64,000 bases of DNA from Pseudomonadota bacterium (GTDB taxonomy: Bacteria > Pseudomonadota > Gammaproteobacteria > Competibacterales > Competibacteraceae): NCBI GenBank assembly GCA_022709365.1, contig JAKLIY010000006.1, positions 62,001 to 126,000 of the forward strand. The letters run 5' to 3'. Below the pieces are notes generated by a model. That model saw only the letters and a program-made list of their open reading frames with translations, was not told the DNA's origin and did not search any database. A program made the translations under genes and the position numbers. Each line of letters begins with the position of its first letter. Position 1 is the stretch's first letter. Of this stretch, positions 10,602-19,401 are shown in pieces.

Positions 10602-10605
10602 CCAT
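10300..10605 (-). CDS. Possible small CxxC zinc-ribbon protein antisense to the DMT gene tail
   Basis: A 101-residue minus-strand frame begins with a good RBS (GAGG, about 7 nt before the ATG). It opens with CDLCGG and later CYQCW, two CxxC pairs about 20 residues apart, as in small zinc ribbons. Only the first about 45 residues look protein-like; the rest is low-complexity Ala/Pro/Arg. It overlaps the plus-strand DMT transporter frame for nearly its whole length. It may be the real gene here, with the plus-strand tail being readthrough past the transporter fold, or both may be translated. Confidence 0.5.
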   Translation of the reverse strand: MVSSYLICDLCGGFGPPASFLSENGLRLCYQCWYQEQGGDDSPSVTIPEAAAEPTESLAVARQQSPVQSAAAQLCPAPVATATCQRTSIRSRSARVPPESR

Positions 10606-10672
10606 CGTCTTTTCCTCGCTATTGCCCGTTGATTAGTTAATTCATAGTGGCCCCGTCTGCATTTTTCCACCC

Positions 10673-11782
10673 ATGACCCTCCTGCCCGGTTGTGACCCCC
10701 GCTGTCCCGGCTGCGCCCATCGCACCTGGAGCGCTACGGCCAGCGAGGCGCAAAAAATGGAAGGGTTACAGCGAATGTTAGCGCCTTGGGCAAACCGACT
10801 GCGAGCGATGCGGACGGTTGCTGATGCGGCCCGCTGGAATTATCGGCGCAAGGTCTGCCTGTCGGCAGTCTGGGACGCAGCGGCGGGCTGGAATTTTGGC
10901 CTGTGGCGGCGCGATGAGCTGATCCCGATTCCCGATTGTCCGGTTCATGCTGAGCCGGTGCGGGCAATGATTCACTGGCTGCGACGGACATTGCCGCCGG
11001 TATTGGAATTTCCGCTGGCGTTCTTTGTGCAGTCTGGCGCGCAGGCCACGCTGATTCTGAAAACCCGGCATCTCCCGGTTCCCGACGGGTTCAACGAAAC
11101 GCGACGGTTGGAACTGGCGGCCATTGGGCTGGAAGGCTTGTGGCTACATTTGCACCCCGCCGCTGGCCGCCGACTGTTCGCCCGGAATGGCTGGACCCTG
11201 TTATGGGGTCAGCCACGCTCGCGGGATGGATTCGGGCTGATCTACGGTCCGACCGCCTTCCAACAGCAAATCCCCGAACTGTACGGGCAGGCGCTGGATG
11301 CGGCGGAAGATTTTCTGGCCCCGGAACCGGGCGACTCGCTCGCCGATTTGTATTGTGGCATCGGCGCCAGCCTGACGCGCTGGACCCGGCATGGAGCGCG
11401 AACGCTCGGCGTGGAACTGAGTGGCGAAGCGGTGGAATGCGTGGGTGAGAATGCGCCAGCCGCGACTGTGCTGCGCGGCAAGTGCGCCGACCGTCTCCCC
11501 CAACTGCGCGCCTGGACGCCGGCGACGGGAACCCGATTGTTGTACGTCAACCCACCACGCACCGGGCTGGAGCCGGACGTGCGGGACTGGGCGGCAATGG
11601 AGTTCCGGCCCGAGCGGATGGCCTATCTGTCGTGCAGCGCCGGCACTTTGAGCCGGGATTTAGCAACGCTGACCGCAGCCGATTATACGGTAGAAGCGCT
11701 GACGCCCTATGACTTCTTTCCGCAAACCCGCCATGTTGAAATACTGGCGCTGCTGAAAGACGGTCCACAGCACCCTGCCTGA
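10673..11782 (+). CDS. TrmA/RumA-family RNA m5U methyltransferase
   Basis: 369 residues. The N-terminus carries C-x3-C-x2-C (residues 7-14), reminiscent of the Fe-S cysteines of RlmC/RlmD. A SAM-binding segment LADLYCGIGASL is followed by NPPRTGLEPDV and the catalytic YLSCSAGTLSRDL (Cys about residue 320). The family makes 5-methyluridine in tRNA or rRNA. The short length and absence of a TRAM domain favour an RlmC-like enzyme (23S U747), but the target base cannot be assigned from sequence alone. Confidence 0.85.
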   Translation: MTLLPGCDPRCPGCAHRTWSATASEAQKMEGLQRMLAPWANRLRAMRTVADAARWNYRRKVCLSAVWDAAAGWNFGLWRRDELIPIPDCPVHAEPVRAMIHWLRRTLPPVLEFPLAFFVQSGAQATLILKTRHLPVPDGFNETRRLELAAIGLEGLWLHLHPAAGRRLFARNGWTLLWGQPRSRDGFGLIYGPTAFQQQIPELYGQALDAAEDFLAPEPGDSLADLYCGIGASLTRWTRHGARTLGVELSGEAVECVGENAPAATVLRGKCADRLPQLRAWTPATGTRLLYVNPPRTGLEPDVRDWAAMEFRPERMAYLSCSAGTLSRDLATLTAADYTVEALTPYDFFPQTRHVEILALLKDGPQHPA

Positions 11783-11823
11783 TTTACAATCACTGTCCGC
11801 CTCACGCCCCTTGGTTTGTACCC

Positions 11824-13836
11824 ATGCCGATTGCTCTCCCGTATCGACTCGCTCTGTTTCTGCTGTGCAGCGTTGGGTCAGCTTTCGCTGCTGACTCCTT
11901 GATCCTGCACGATTTTGAACGACCCACCAGCCCAACGCCGGAGATTAGCATGAGCGGTTGGACAACCGACCCGGATCAGCCGGCGGGTCAAATTCGCTAT
12001 CGGTTCGAACCGGTGCAACGCGAGGACAGTCAGCGGGCGCTGTATCTCCAGTACCGTTTCCAGCCCGGCGCGACCGAGGCCATCGGCTGGCAACTGAGCC
12101 TGCCGGATCTGGACGCCTCCGCCTACGATCATCTGGAACTATGGATTCGCGGTGATGAGTACGCCGGTTTCGCCGAGGCGTTGAAGCTGGAATTCAAGCA
12201 ACCGCTGACGGATGGGCCATTAGGTCTATTACGCCAAGGCAGCACGGTCATTGAGGGCATCACCGGCGACTGGCAACGTTTCCAGGTTCCGCTGCGCTGG
12301 ATGAACGGCATTGACGACTGGACGCATCTGCGCCAACTGGCCCTGGTGTGGCAGCCACGCCGGTCGCCCGTGACGCAAGGTGCTTATTGGCTGGATAGCC
12401 TCGCGCTGATCAAGACCGGCCAACCGGGTCCCAATATTCATGATCGGGTGATACCGCCCAAGAAAACTGCTTGGGAAACCACGTTGGGAGGAAAAGACGC
12501 TGCGCAACCGCACGTTCATGCCCGACTGGCTGGCTGGCCGGAGCGGTTGACGGTTGCAGCAGCCGAACTACCTCAAGATAGCCCCGCATTTCTGGAGCGG
12601 CTGGTGCACGATACCTGGCGGGGACTGGCAGCATTGAGTGACCGCGAGCATGGTTTGCCGTTGGACACGGTGCGCTTGAACGGTTCAGTTGCCCCGGAAC
12701 GCGCCTGGGTAGGCGATTACACGAACGTCACTAACATTGGCCTGTATCTGATCGATATCGTGGCGGCGCGGGAACTGGGGCTGATTAGCGCGGCGGAAGC
12801 GCTGGACCGGCTGGACCGAACGCTGGACAGTCTGGAGCAGATGGAAACCTGGCGGGGATTCTTCTTCAATTATTACGACACCACCACCCTGGAGCGCACC
12901 AGTCATTTTGTGTCGTTTGTCGATTCCGCTTGGTTGAGCGCCGGATTGATGGTGGTGCGCAACGCCGTTCCCGAACTGGTGGAGCGTTGCAGTCGCTTGA
13001 TTGACCGGGAAGATTACGGGGTTTTTTACGACCCAGTCGATCAATTGATGATGCATGGCTATTACGTTCATTTGCCGCACCGGGCGGAATATAACTACGG
13101 GTTGCTTTACAGCGAGGCGCGGCTGGGTAGTTTGATTGCCATTGGCAAAGGCCACGTCCCGGAAGAACATTGGTATCGCATGGCCCGCACCTTCCCGCGC
13201 TATTTCACCTGGCAGTCGCAATCACCCAAGGGCCGGGTGATGAAGACCGTCAATGGCTATGCCTTTCCCGGCGGCCATTACGCCTGGAAGCAGGTGAAAT
13301 ATGTACCGTCCTGGGGCGGCAGCCTGTTCGAGGCGCTGATGCCGCTGCTGGTGCTGGATGAAGCGCATTACGCGCCGGACAGTCTGGGCCGGAATGCGGC
13401 GGCGCATACGGAAATTCACCGCCGTTTCGCCCTGGAGCATCTGGGCTATCCGGTATGGGGGCTGTCGCCGAGTTCCCGGCCTGCCGGGGGATATGGGGAA
13501 TTTGGGGCGCGGGTTCTCGGTGTGCGCGGTTATCGGGCCGGCGCGGTAACGCCTCACGCGGCGGCGCTGGCCTTGATGGTGGAACCCGCAGCGGCCACAG
13601 CGAATCTCCGTGAACTGGTGGAACGCTATCCGATTTATGGCGATTTCGGGTTCTATGATGCGGTCGATCCGCAAACCAGCCAGGTCGTGTACAACTATTT
13701 GGCGCTGGATCAAAGCATGATTCTGATTGCGCTGGCGAATCATCTACGGGATGGTGTCATTCAGCGCTATTTCGCTGCCGATCCGATTACGCAGCGCGTG
13801 TTGCCGTTGCTGGGCGCGGAACGGTTTTTCGATTGA
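11824..13836 (+). CDS. Secreted glycoamylase-family (beta-glucan-active) protein
   Basis: 670 residues. A signal peptide (residues about 1-22, cleavage after AFA) precedes a beta-sandwich carbohydrate-binding-like module (about 25-200). An alpha/alpha-barrel follows (about 240-665) with DUF3131/glycoamylase landmarks: TNVTNIGLYL, GFFFNYYDT, SFVDSAWLSAGL, VPSWGGSLFEALMP, VWGLSPSSRPAGGY. The WGGSMFE-type motif occurs in the glycoamylase domain of cyclic beta-1,2-glucan synthases and in beta-1,2-glucanases. It probably acts in the periplasm or outside the cell. The following ATPase and GH1 glucosidase genes support glucan use; the linkage specificity is inference. Confidence 0.85.
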   Translation: MPIALPYRLALFLLCSVGSAFAADSLILHDFERPTSPTPEISMSGWTTDPDQPAGQIRYRFEPVQREDSQRALYLQYRFQPGATEAIGWQLSLPDLDASAYDHLELWIRGDEYAGFAEALKLEFKQPLTDGPLGLLRQGSTVIEGITGDWQRFQVPLRWMNGIDDWTHLRQLALVWQPRRSPVTQGAYWLDSLALIKTGQPGPNIHDRVIPPKKTAWETTLGGKDAAQPHVHARLAGWPERLTVAAAELPQDSPAFLERLVHDTWRGLAALSDREHGLPLDTVRLNGSVAPERAWVGDYTNVTNIGLYLIDIVAARELGLISAAEALDRLDRTLDSLEQMETWRGFFFNYYDTTTLERTSHFVSFVDSAWLSAGLMVVRNAVPELVERCSRLIDREDYGVFYDPVDQLMMHGYYVHLPHRAEYNYGLLYSEARLGSLIAIGKGHVPEEHWYRMARTFPRYFTWQSQSPKGRVMKTVNGYAFPGGHYAWKQVKYVPSWGGSLFEALMPLLVLDEAHYAPDSLGRNAAAHTEIHRRFALEHLGYPVWGLSPSSRPAGGYGEFGARVLGVRGYRAGAVTPHAAALALMVEPAAATANLRELVERYPIYGDFGFYDAVDPQTSQVVYNYLALDQSMILIALANHLRDGVIQRYFAADPITQRVLPLLGAERFFD

Positions 13837-13939
13837 TCGAGAGAATAAAATGGTTCCCGGCGAACTGGCTTGTGACGATCTCAGTAACCGTAAAATAGCA
13901 GTTATCTTGCTCTCCCTCCAAGCCGGATGAAACCCTCCC

Positions 13940-15058
13940 ATGGCCGACGTGACGTTTGAAAACATCGACAAAATCTATCCGGGCGGGACTCAGGCTATTT
14001 TCGAGTTCAGCCTGGCCGTCGCTGATGGCGAGGCGCTGGCGCTGGTCGGCCCCTCCGGTTGCGGCAAATCCACCCTGCTGCGCCTGCTGGCCGGGTTGGA
14101 AACCCCTACCAGCGGCGTCCTGCGCATCGGCGGCGAGGTGGTCAACGACCAGTCGCCGCAACAGCGTAATGTCGCGATGGTCTTCCAGGACTACGCGCTC
14201 TATCCGCACATGACGGTGCGGCAGAATCTGGAATTCCCGCTGAAAATGCGCCGGTTACCCCGCCTGGAAATCGAGCAGCAAGTCAAGTGGGCGGCGGAAT
14301 TGCTGAGCCTCGGCGAGTGGCTGAACCGCCTGCCCCGGCAACTGTCCGGCGGTCAGCGTCAGCGGGTGGCGATGGGCCGGGCGCTGGTGCGGCAACCGAC
14401 GGTTTTCCTCATGGACGAACCGCTGTCCAATCTGGACGCCCGGTTGCGGGGACAGATTCGCGCCGAATTGAGCGAGTTGCTGGATCGCCTGGGTACGACC
14501 ACCGTTTACGTCACCCACGACCAGGCCGAAGCGATGACTCTGGGTGACCGGGTGGCGGTGGTTGACCATGGCCGTCTGCAACAGGTCGCGCCGCCCCAAG
14601 AATTATACGAACAACCCGCCAATATCTTTGTCGCGGGATTTATCGGCAACCCGCCGATGAACCTGTTTCCGGCGCAGCTCACCATCGTCAGCGAAGGCCG
14701 GTTACGCTTGCGTCTGGGGGAACAGAGTCTGCCAGCGCCAGACTATTGGCGGCAATGGCTGGACGCGCCCTTGACCGCTGGCATCCGCCCCGAACATCTC
14801 GCTCTGACCAGTCAGGACAGCGGCTTGCGAGCGACCGTGCATGACGCGGAATATCTGGGCCACGAAACGCTGCTGTATCTGCGCATCGACGGCATCGCGC
14901 TGATCGCCCCGGTCATGGTCGCGCGCCTGTCGGGTATCCGTATTTTCCATAAAGGCGAGGCGGTGCGGCTGGCGCTGAATACCGCCCATCTGCACCTGTT
15001 CGACGCCGCCGGTCTGGCGTTGGATCATGGCATGACCGGCGGCGATGCCCGTCGCTGA
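13940..15058 (+). CDS. MalK/UgpC-type ABC transporter ATP-binding protein
   Basis: 372 residues: Walker [10 protein letters not shown] (about 36-44), signature LSGGQRQR (about 135), Walker [13 protein letters not shown] (about 155), a switch His in [14 protein letters not shown], then the C-terminal TOBE/regulatory domain typical of carbohydrate importers of the CUT1 class. No cognate permease or binding protein lies next to it, so it may serve a transporter encoded elsewhere, as shared ATPases such as MsmK do. Position between two glucan-active genes suggests sugar uptake. Confidence 0.93.
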   Translation: MADVTFENIDKIYPGGTQAIFEFSLAVADGEALALVGPSGCGKSTLLRLLAGLETPTSGVLRIGGEVVNDQSPQQRNVAMVFQDYALYPHMTVRQNLEFPLKMRRLPRLEIEQQVKWAAELLSLGEWLNRLPRQLSGGQRQRVAMGRALVRQPTVFLMDEPLSNLDARLRGQIRAELSELLDRLGTTTVYVTHDQAEAMTLGDRVAVVDHGRLQQVAPPQELYEQPANIFVAGFIGNPPMNLFPAQLTIVSEGRLRLRLGEQSLPAPDYWRQWLDAPLTAGIRPEHLALTSQDSGLRATVHDAEYLGHETLLYLRIDGIALIAPVMVARLSGIRIFHKGEAVRLALNTAHLHLFDAAGLALDHGMTGGDARR

Positions 15059-15091
15059 CCGATCCTGTTCCACCCTTCCCGGAGTTCCCTC

Positions 15092-16456
15092 ATGTCCACT
15101 GAGCTACTCTTCCCTGCCGATTTCCTCTGGGGAGCCGCCACTTCGGCCTACCAGATTGAAGGTGCGCCGTTGGCCGATGGCGCGGGTCCAAGCATCTGGC
15201 ATGAATTCGCCCACACGCCGGGACGAACCCGCAATGGCGATACGGGCGATATCGCCTGTGACCATTACCACCGCTGCCGGGAGGATGTGGCGCTGATGGC
15301 GGAACTGGGTCTGAACGCCTACCGCTTCAGCATCTCCTGGAGCCGGGTGCTGCCGGAAGGGCGCGGGCGGGTCAACCCGCCGGGATTGGGGTTCTATGAA
15401 CGACTGGTGGATGCTTTGCTGGAACAGGGTATTCAACCCATGCTCACCCTGTACCACTGGGATTTGCCGGCGGCGCTGGATCGCCTCGGCGGCTGGCTGA
15501 ATCCCGATAGCGCTGACTGGTTCGCCGACTACGTGCAGATTCTGTTTCGGGCGCTGGATGACCGGGTGCAGCTTTGGGTGACGCTGAATGAACCGTGGGT
15601 GGTAGTGGATGGCGGCTACCTGCATGGCGTGCTGGCCCCCGGTCAGCGCAACCTCTTCGCCGCGCCGCACGCTTCACACCACCTGCTGCGCGCCCATGCC
15701 GCCGCTGTGCAGGCTTATCGCGCTATCGGTCGCCATCAAATCGGTCTGGTGGTGAACCTGGAGCCGAAATACCCGGCTACGGCATCGGCTGAGGATTTCG
15801 CGGCTACCCTGCGCGCCGACGCCTACTGGAATCGCCAGTATCTCGATCCCGTATTTTTGGGCGCGTATCCGCCGGAACTGGCGGAAATTTTCGGCGCGGC
15901 CTGGCCGACATTCCCTGCTGCGGACCTCGACTTTATCCGCCAGCCGCTGGATTTCCTCGGCGTCAACTACTACAGCCGGCAGGTGGTGCGGCACGATCCG
16001 CAGGATTGGCCCCTGCAAGCCGCCCGGATTCGACAGCCGCGCCACACCTACACCAGTCTGGACTGGGAGGTTTACCCGCAGGGCCTGACCGATATTCTGG
16101 AATGGGTTGCCCAGCGCTATGGGCCGTTGCCGCTGTATATCACCGAAAATGGCGCGGCGTTTTACGACCCGCCGCAAGCCGATGATTTAGCAGATGATCC
16201 GCTGCGACAACGCTACCTGCGCGACCATTTGCAGGCGGCGCTGGCAGCGCGTCAAAAAGGAGTCAACCTGCGCGGCTACTTTGCCTGGTCGTTGCTGGAC
16301 AATTTTGAATGGGCGCATGGTTATGCGCCGCGCTTTGGCCTGACACATGTGGATTATGCGACGCAACGGCGCACGATCAAGGCCAGCGGGCGCTTTTACG
16401 CTAAGGTGATTCGCAGTCAGGGCGCGGCGTTGCGGGTGGACGATGCCGGAGCCTGA
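15092..16456 (+). CDS. bglA: GH1 beta-glucosidase
   Basis: 454 residues with a complete GH1 pattern: FLWGAATSAYQIEGA at the start, the acid/base Glu in TLNEPW (about 163-168), the nucleophile Glu in YITENGA (about 349-355), and WSLLDNFEWAHGY at the sugar-binding end. It hydrolyses beta-glucosides or short beta-glucan oligomers. There is no signal peptide, so it is cytoplasmic, consistent with processing of imported oligosaccharides. It lies 33 bp after the ATPase gene, probably in the same operon. Confidence 0.95.
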   Translation: MSTELLFPADFLWGAATSAYQIEGAPLADGAGPSIWHEFAHTPGRTRNGDTGDIACDHYHRCREDVALMAELGLNAYRFSISWSRVLPEGRGRVNPPGLGFYERLVDALLEQGIQPMLTLYHWDLPAALDRLGGWLNPDSADWFADYVQILFRALDDRVQLWVTLNEPWVVVDGGYLHGVLAPGQRNLFAAPHASHHLLRAHAAAVQAYRAIGRHQIGLVVNLEPKYPATASAEDFAATLRADAYWNRQYLDPVFLGAYPPELAEIFGAAWPTFPAADLDFIRQPLDFLGVNYYSRQVVRHDPQDWPLQAARIRQPRHTYTSLDWEVYPQGLTDILEWVAQRYGPLPLYITENGAAFYDPPQADDLADDPLRQRYLRDHLQAALAARQKGVNLRGYFAWSLLDNFEWAHGYAPRFGLTHVDYATQRRTIKASGRFYAKVIRSQGAALRVDDAGA

Positions 16457-16522
16457 GCGATTGAAAACCAGCCGATACGTGATAATAATGACAAAAAATG
16501 GATCTTGATGGGGAGGATGGGC

Positions 16523-16915
16523 ATGGCCAAAGATATCAACGAATTGTTCAATCAGGCGGTCAACCGGTTTCGCACCGAAAAGGATCAGCGCCAAACCCGC
16601 CAGGAGCGCGTATTAACCGCGCTGGAACGGGATTTTGAGCGGGTCAAGGACGAGGTGTTGAAAATAAAACCGCAGATCGAAGCGCACCCCAGGGTCAACT
16701 ACTTCTGGGTTTTCAACGACAAGATTCTCATCGACTTCCGCACCGGCCCGAACCGGCCCACCATCCAGTTGACCGTGCAGCTCTATCATCCCGGCAATAA
16801 CCGCTATAAGAAAGGCATATTCGGCTATCAGGCGGACGGTTACGAAACCTCGCTGCCGACGGTCGATGAGGCGGTGGAGTTCATTGCCATCCAGTGCGGC
16901 AAATTGTTGGCCTGA
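16523..16915 (+). CDS. Conserved hypothetical protein
   Basis: 130 residues, no family recognised. The N-terminal half is strongly charged and helical (NELFNQAVNRFRTEKDQRQTRQERVLTALERDFERVKDEVLKI). The C-terminal half is beta-rich (NYFWVFNDKILIDFRTGPNRPTIQLTVQLYHP). The ATG at 16523 is chosen because GGGAGG lies 6 nt upstream; upstream in-frame starts at 16505-16508 lack an RBS. No signal or membrane segment. It is the last gene before the accessory island. Confidence 0.7.
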   Translation: MAKDINELFNQAVNRFRTEKDQRQTRQERVLTALERDFERVKDEVLKIKPQIEAHPRVNYFWVFNDKILIDFRTGPNRPTIQLTVQLYHPGNNRYKKGIFGYQADGYETSLPTVDEAVEFIAIQCGKLLA

Positions 16916-16948
16916 ACGGTGATTGCTTGAGATCAGCCAGGCGGCGTG

Positions 16949-16992
16949 GCCAAGGCAATCGCATTAAAATTTGGTCAAAAATTAATATTATT
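16949..16992 (+). repeat. 44-bp inverted repeat, left copy
   Basis: GCCAAGGCAATCG followed by an AT-rich tail ending in ATATTATT matches the reverse complement of 22378-22421 at 38 of 44 positions by my count. It lies 33 bp after the last gene left of the accessory island. The stop of the minus-strand ORF at 16975 lies inside it. Confidence 0.8.
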
Positions 16993-17421
16993 CAGCAGCC
17001 ATTGCTGTTGATGGCCCCACGGCGTCGGGCGTCCCGGTTCAGCGGGACTGAATACGCTTTCGTCCAGCACTTTCTTGAACGTGCCGGATTCGTCGCGGGT
17101 CAGGTAGAGACTGACCGGCGCAGCCGGATTGCTGAACGTCGGGGTGATGAACAGCGGTTCACTGGTGGCGGCGAAGGCCAAGACTTTGGACTTGAAGCCG
17201 TCCGGATCATCGGCGCCCTCGGTGACGGTCTGCGGCGTGAGGGCTGCACCGGTCGAATCGGGAGGATCAGCGAGAGAAACAGGGCGATCCGGGTCGGTGG
17301 TTTCGTGGCAGCTCTTGTGGGCGATGTCTTTGGGCTGGTCGGTGAAGAACAGGTCAATGAACCCGGCGATGGCCATGCCTAGGGTGACGAGGGCGGCTTG
17401 CTGTTCGGGATTGAGGGCCAC
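16975..17421 (-). CDS. Hypothetical protein, possible phage lysis-module remnant
   Basis: 148 residues starting with GTG at 17421 (an internal ATG gives a shorter form). It has one hydrophobic stretch near the N-terminus (AALVTLGMAIAGFIDLFF), then a polar Asp/Pro/Thr-rich region; no family recognised. It lies directly downstream of a broken GH108 endolysin on the same strand, so a lysis-related or phage-derived role is possible. No RBS is visible before the GTG. Confidence 0.45.
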   Translation of the reverse strand: MALNPEQQAALVTLGMAIAGFIDLFFTDQPKDIAHKSCHETTDPDRPVSLADPPDSTGAALTPQTVTEGADDPDGFKSKVLAFAATSEPLFITPTFSNPAAPVSLYLTRDESGTFKKVLDESVFSPAEPGRPTPWGHQQQWLLNNINF

Positions 17422-17837
17422 GTCAAACCGGTATGGCGCAAGCCTTTGTAGCGATGGGCGCGTTCAGCCGCGTAATTTTCCAGTATGCCGGGTATCTGCT
17501 AGGCGGCAGTGGCTTGGGTGATCGGATCGGGAAGGCCATCGTCCTGAATCTTGAGGGCCTGTTGCAGCAGGCGAATGGCGGTCATCGGCCCTATATTCAC
17601 GGCGGTATCCAATAACAGCAGCGCTAAGCCATCGGGGAATGGATCGCCGTTGATCGGTTGCCAATAGTCGGTCTGGTAGAGATCAACAGCCCGCGCCAAC
17701 GTCAAGGCCGGAGTGTCGAGCTGCGGATAGGCCCGCTTGGAAATGCCAAACTTCGTCTCGCCGCCCGGATCATCGGGATGGTTGATGTAGCCGCCTTCTT
17801 CGGCGAGGATCAGGTCGATACAGCGGTTGAAGTTCAC
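17379..17837 (-). pseudogene. GH108-type endolysin interrupted by an amber codon
   Basis: From the GTG at 17837 the frame reads NFNRCIDLILAEEGGYINHPDD, then GGETKFGISKRAYP and LLLDTAVNIGP, the catalytic Glu (EEGGY) and fold pattern of GH108 phage muramidases. TAG at 17499-17501 cuts it after 112 residues. The same frame continues past the stop with a helical segment, ILENYAAERAHRYKGL, typical of the family C-terminus, up to TAG at 17379-17381. An AGGAG lies 10 nt before the GTG. I read this as a nonsense-inactivated phage lysis gene, although the first 112 residues include the catalytic region. Confidence 0.7.
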
Positions 17838-18212
17838 CCATGAGGGTCTCCTAGAAGAATGGGCAGTAGCATCCAGGGGACGGCGGGGTTTGTCGCGGCG
17901 ATTACGGAAAGTAGCGGAAAAAACCGGACGGGCGGAGCCATGGGAGTGGGTGCGGGAAAGCGTTGCGCTGGGCGAGTCATGAAATAGAGGCGGGCGGGCG
18001 GTGCAGCGTGAGACGAGTGTTATCTTTTGTGGCGGGAGGGTGTAAAACCACATTTTCCAGACGTATACTTTGGAGAAAGGTGCCGCACATCGGGAAGGTA
18101 GGACGCTCCGTCATCGTTGGCGTGATGAGTGACGGGTTTCGAGGCGAACGATCGGCGGGGTAACTCGGTAAATCAGCCTGTTGGCGCAAGAGTGCCGGAT
18201 TAGGCGTCAAAT
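17838..18212. other. Gene-poor spacer between phage remnant and cassette region
   Basis: No gene I can support. The frames open here on both strands lack RBS and protein-like composition. GC content falls from left to right, marking the change to AT-rich cassette DNA. Confidence 0.5.
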
Positions 18213-18241
18213 TTGATGCAAGATAAGGCGTCATTTATGAG
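18213..18241 (+). promoter_or_regulatory. Putative promoter of the first cassette gene
   Basis: TTGATG (18213-18218) and TATGAG (18236-18241) are spaced 17 bp apart, 24 bp before the ATG at 18266. An 8-bp direct repeat AGGCGTCA at 18202-18209 and 18226-18233 overlaps it and could be an operator. Confidence 0.4.
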
Positions 18242-18265
18242 GTCTACCCGATACAGAGAGCAAAT

Positions 18266-19181
18266 ATGGATCAAAACAACCCTGCACGAAAGCCGATAGC
18301 GAAATGGGGGTTTGGGATGGCACCGCTCTCAGACACCATGAGAAAGCGGTATGATAATGCTGTCAGAAGATTGATTCTTTTTCTACGGGCAGAAATCATC
18401 GCAAGTGAGGTAGAACTCAACACTGTTTCTGAGCTTAAGGGTATGTTCAACCGCTCACTACGAAAAGATCAGTGGGATTGGTTCACTGTCTATGAACGGC
18501 TTGGTCACCCTCCAAGAGGAGAAATGCATTATTTTGTTTCTAAGCTAGCAAATTTGCGCATTAGTCTCAGAGATCGAGATGTTGAATCGGTAGAACGCAT
18601 AAGAAATGATCTATTCAGCAGTACTCTACTCCATTACCTCGATTGTTGGTGGAATATAGAAGTGCAGCAAAAAGATGTTCAACATGGGTGGTTGTACATA
18701 ACTTTCTACGAGAGACCAACCCAACCTCCTAAAGATCGGGATGACTACCCGTACTGTTCCAGAGAGAGTTAAAGAGATTAACTCAGCCACTGGCGTTCTG
18801 TATCCATTTTCTGCAAGAACAGTATACAAGGTAAAAGACCCAAGATCAGCAGAGCGACGTATTTTCCAATTACTTAGTGATTATCGTGTCCGTCAAGATC
18901 GAGAGTTCTTTGAAATCCCCTTCTCCGATGCCGCCAACATAATTGAAGATGCGCTTTTCTCAGAAGGTGCATTGAAGCGCACACAAGGTGCAGTAAAATG
19001 GTTCAGTGCGAAGAAGGGTTATGGTTTCATAAGCTATGATGAGGAAATGGATATCTTCGTTCACATGACTGAAATATTAGATGAGCGAATCAAATTTCTC
19101 GAACAGGGCCAACAGGTTGAATTTGAGATTAAGAATACAAGCAAGGGAACGACAGCGACAAGGGTAATTGTAGTTGATTAA
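18266..19181 (+). pseudogene. GIY-YIG (T5orf172-like) plus cold-shock-domain protein, split by a frameshift
   Basis: Two overlapping frames look like one gene of about 305 codons. The first (18266-18772) has an unrecognised alpha-rich N-terminal region and then HGWLYITF, the start of a GIY-YIG-type nuclease domain. The second frame, open from 18702 to 19181, continues with NLLKIGMTTRTVPERV, ATGVLYPF, YRVRQDREFFEIPF (the rest of the T5orf172/Mug113 domain), then a cold-shock domain GAVKWFSAKKGYGFISYD and DIFVHMTEI. Joining them needs a +1 shift between about 18705 and 18732 (CCAACCCAACC region). It is AT-rich and followed by an attC site. It could be a decayed gene, a sequencing error or a recoded frame. 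Confidence 0.7.
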
Positions 19182-19251
19182 TGAGCATCGCCTGACCACT
19201 TAATGAACCAGACATGCCACATCTTAGTTTTATGAGTTTCGTAGGTTGAAT

Positions 19252-19272
19252 TGCCGTCTTTTTGGCAACCCA
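19252..19272 (+). repeat. Cassette 3'-end repeat, copy 1
   Basis: A 21-bp unit starting TGCCGTCTTTTT with a short TTGCC/GGCAA hairpin lies 17 bp before attC1. It is repeated at 20978-20998 with a single mismatch, and a looser version occurs before attC3 (about 21351-21372). Confidence 0.65.
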
Positions 19273-19289
19273 GCATATTCAATCAACAC

Positions 19290-19385
19290 GCCTAACTGGC
19301 TGCTACGCCGGAGACCGCGCCATTAACGGGCATTGGTGATGTTAAAGATCGCAAGGCGCAGCCCCGGTGAGCAAATTCGTTAGTC
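19290..19385 (+). other. attC1, integron cassette recombination site
   Basis: Starts with the inverse core GCCTAAC (RYYYAAC) and ends with a GTTAGTC core (GTTRRRY, one mismatch). The inner arms GCTACGCCGGAGACCGCGCC and GGCGCAGCCCCGGTGAGCA can pair as in attC hairpins. 96 bp long, at the 3' end of the GIY-YIG/CSD cassette. Confidence 0.85.
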
Positions 19386-19401
19386 ACAACAGGAGGTATA
19401 G

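Noticed and set aside
17499..17501. Amber codon recoding (TAG read through) because two genes show internal TAG
   Set aside because: Both cases (GH108 and IS transposase) are mobile or phage genes prone to decay; no tRNA-Sup or other TAG readthrough evidence, and core genes are not interrupted.
18054..18265. Minus-strand ORF (17977-18234) in the spacer
   Set aside because: No RBS, no family resemblance, and it overlaps the putative promoter of the first cassette gene.
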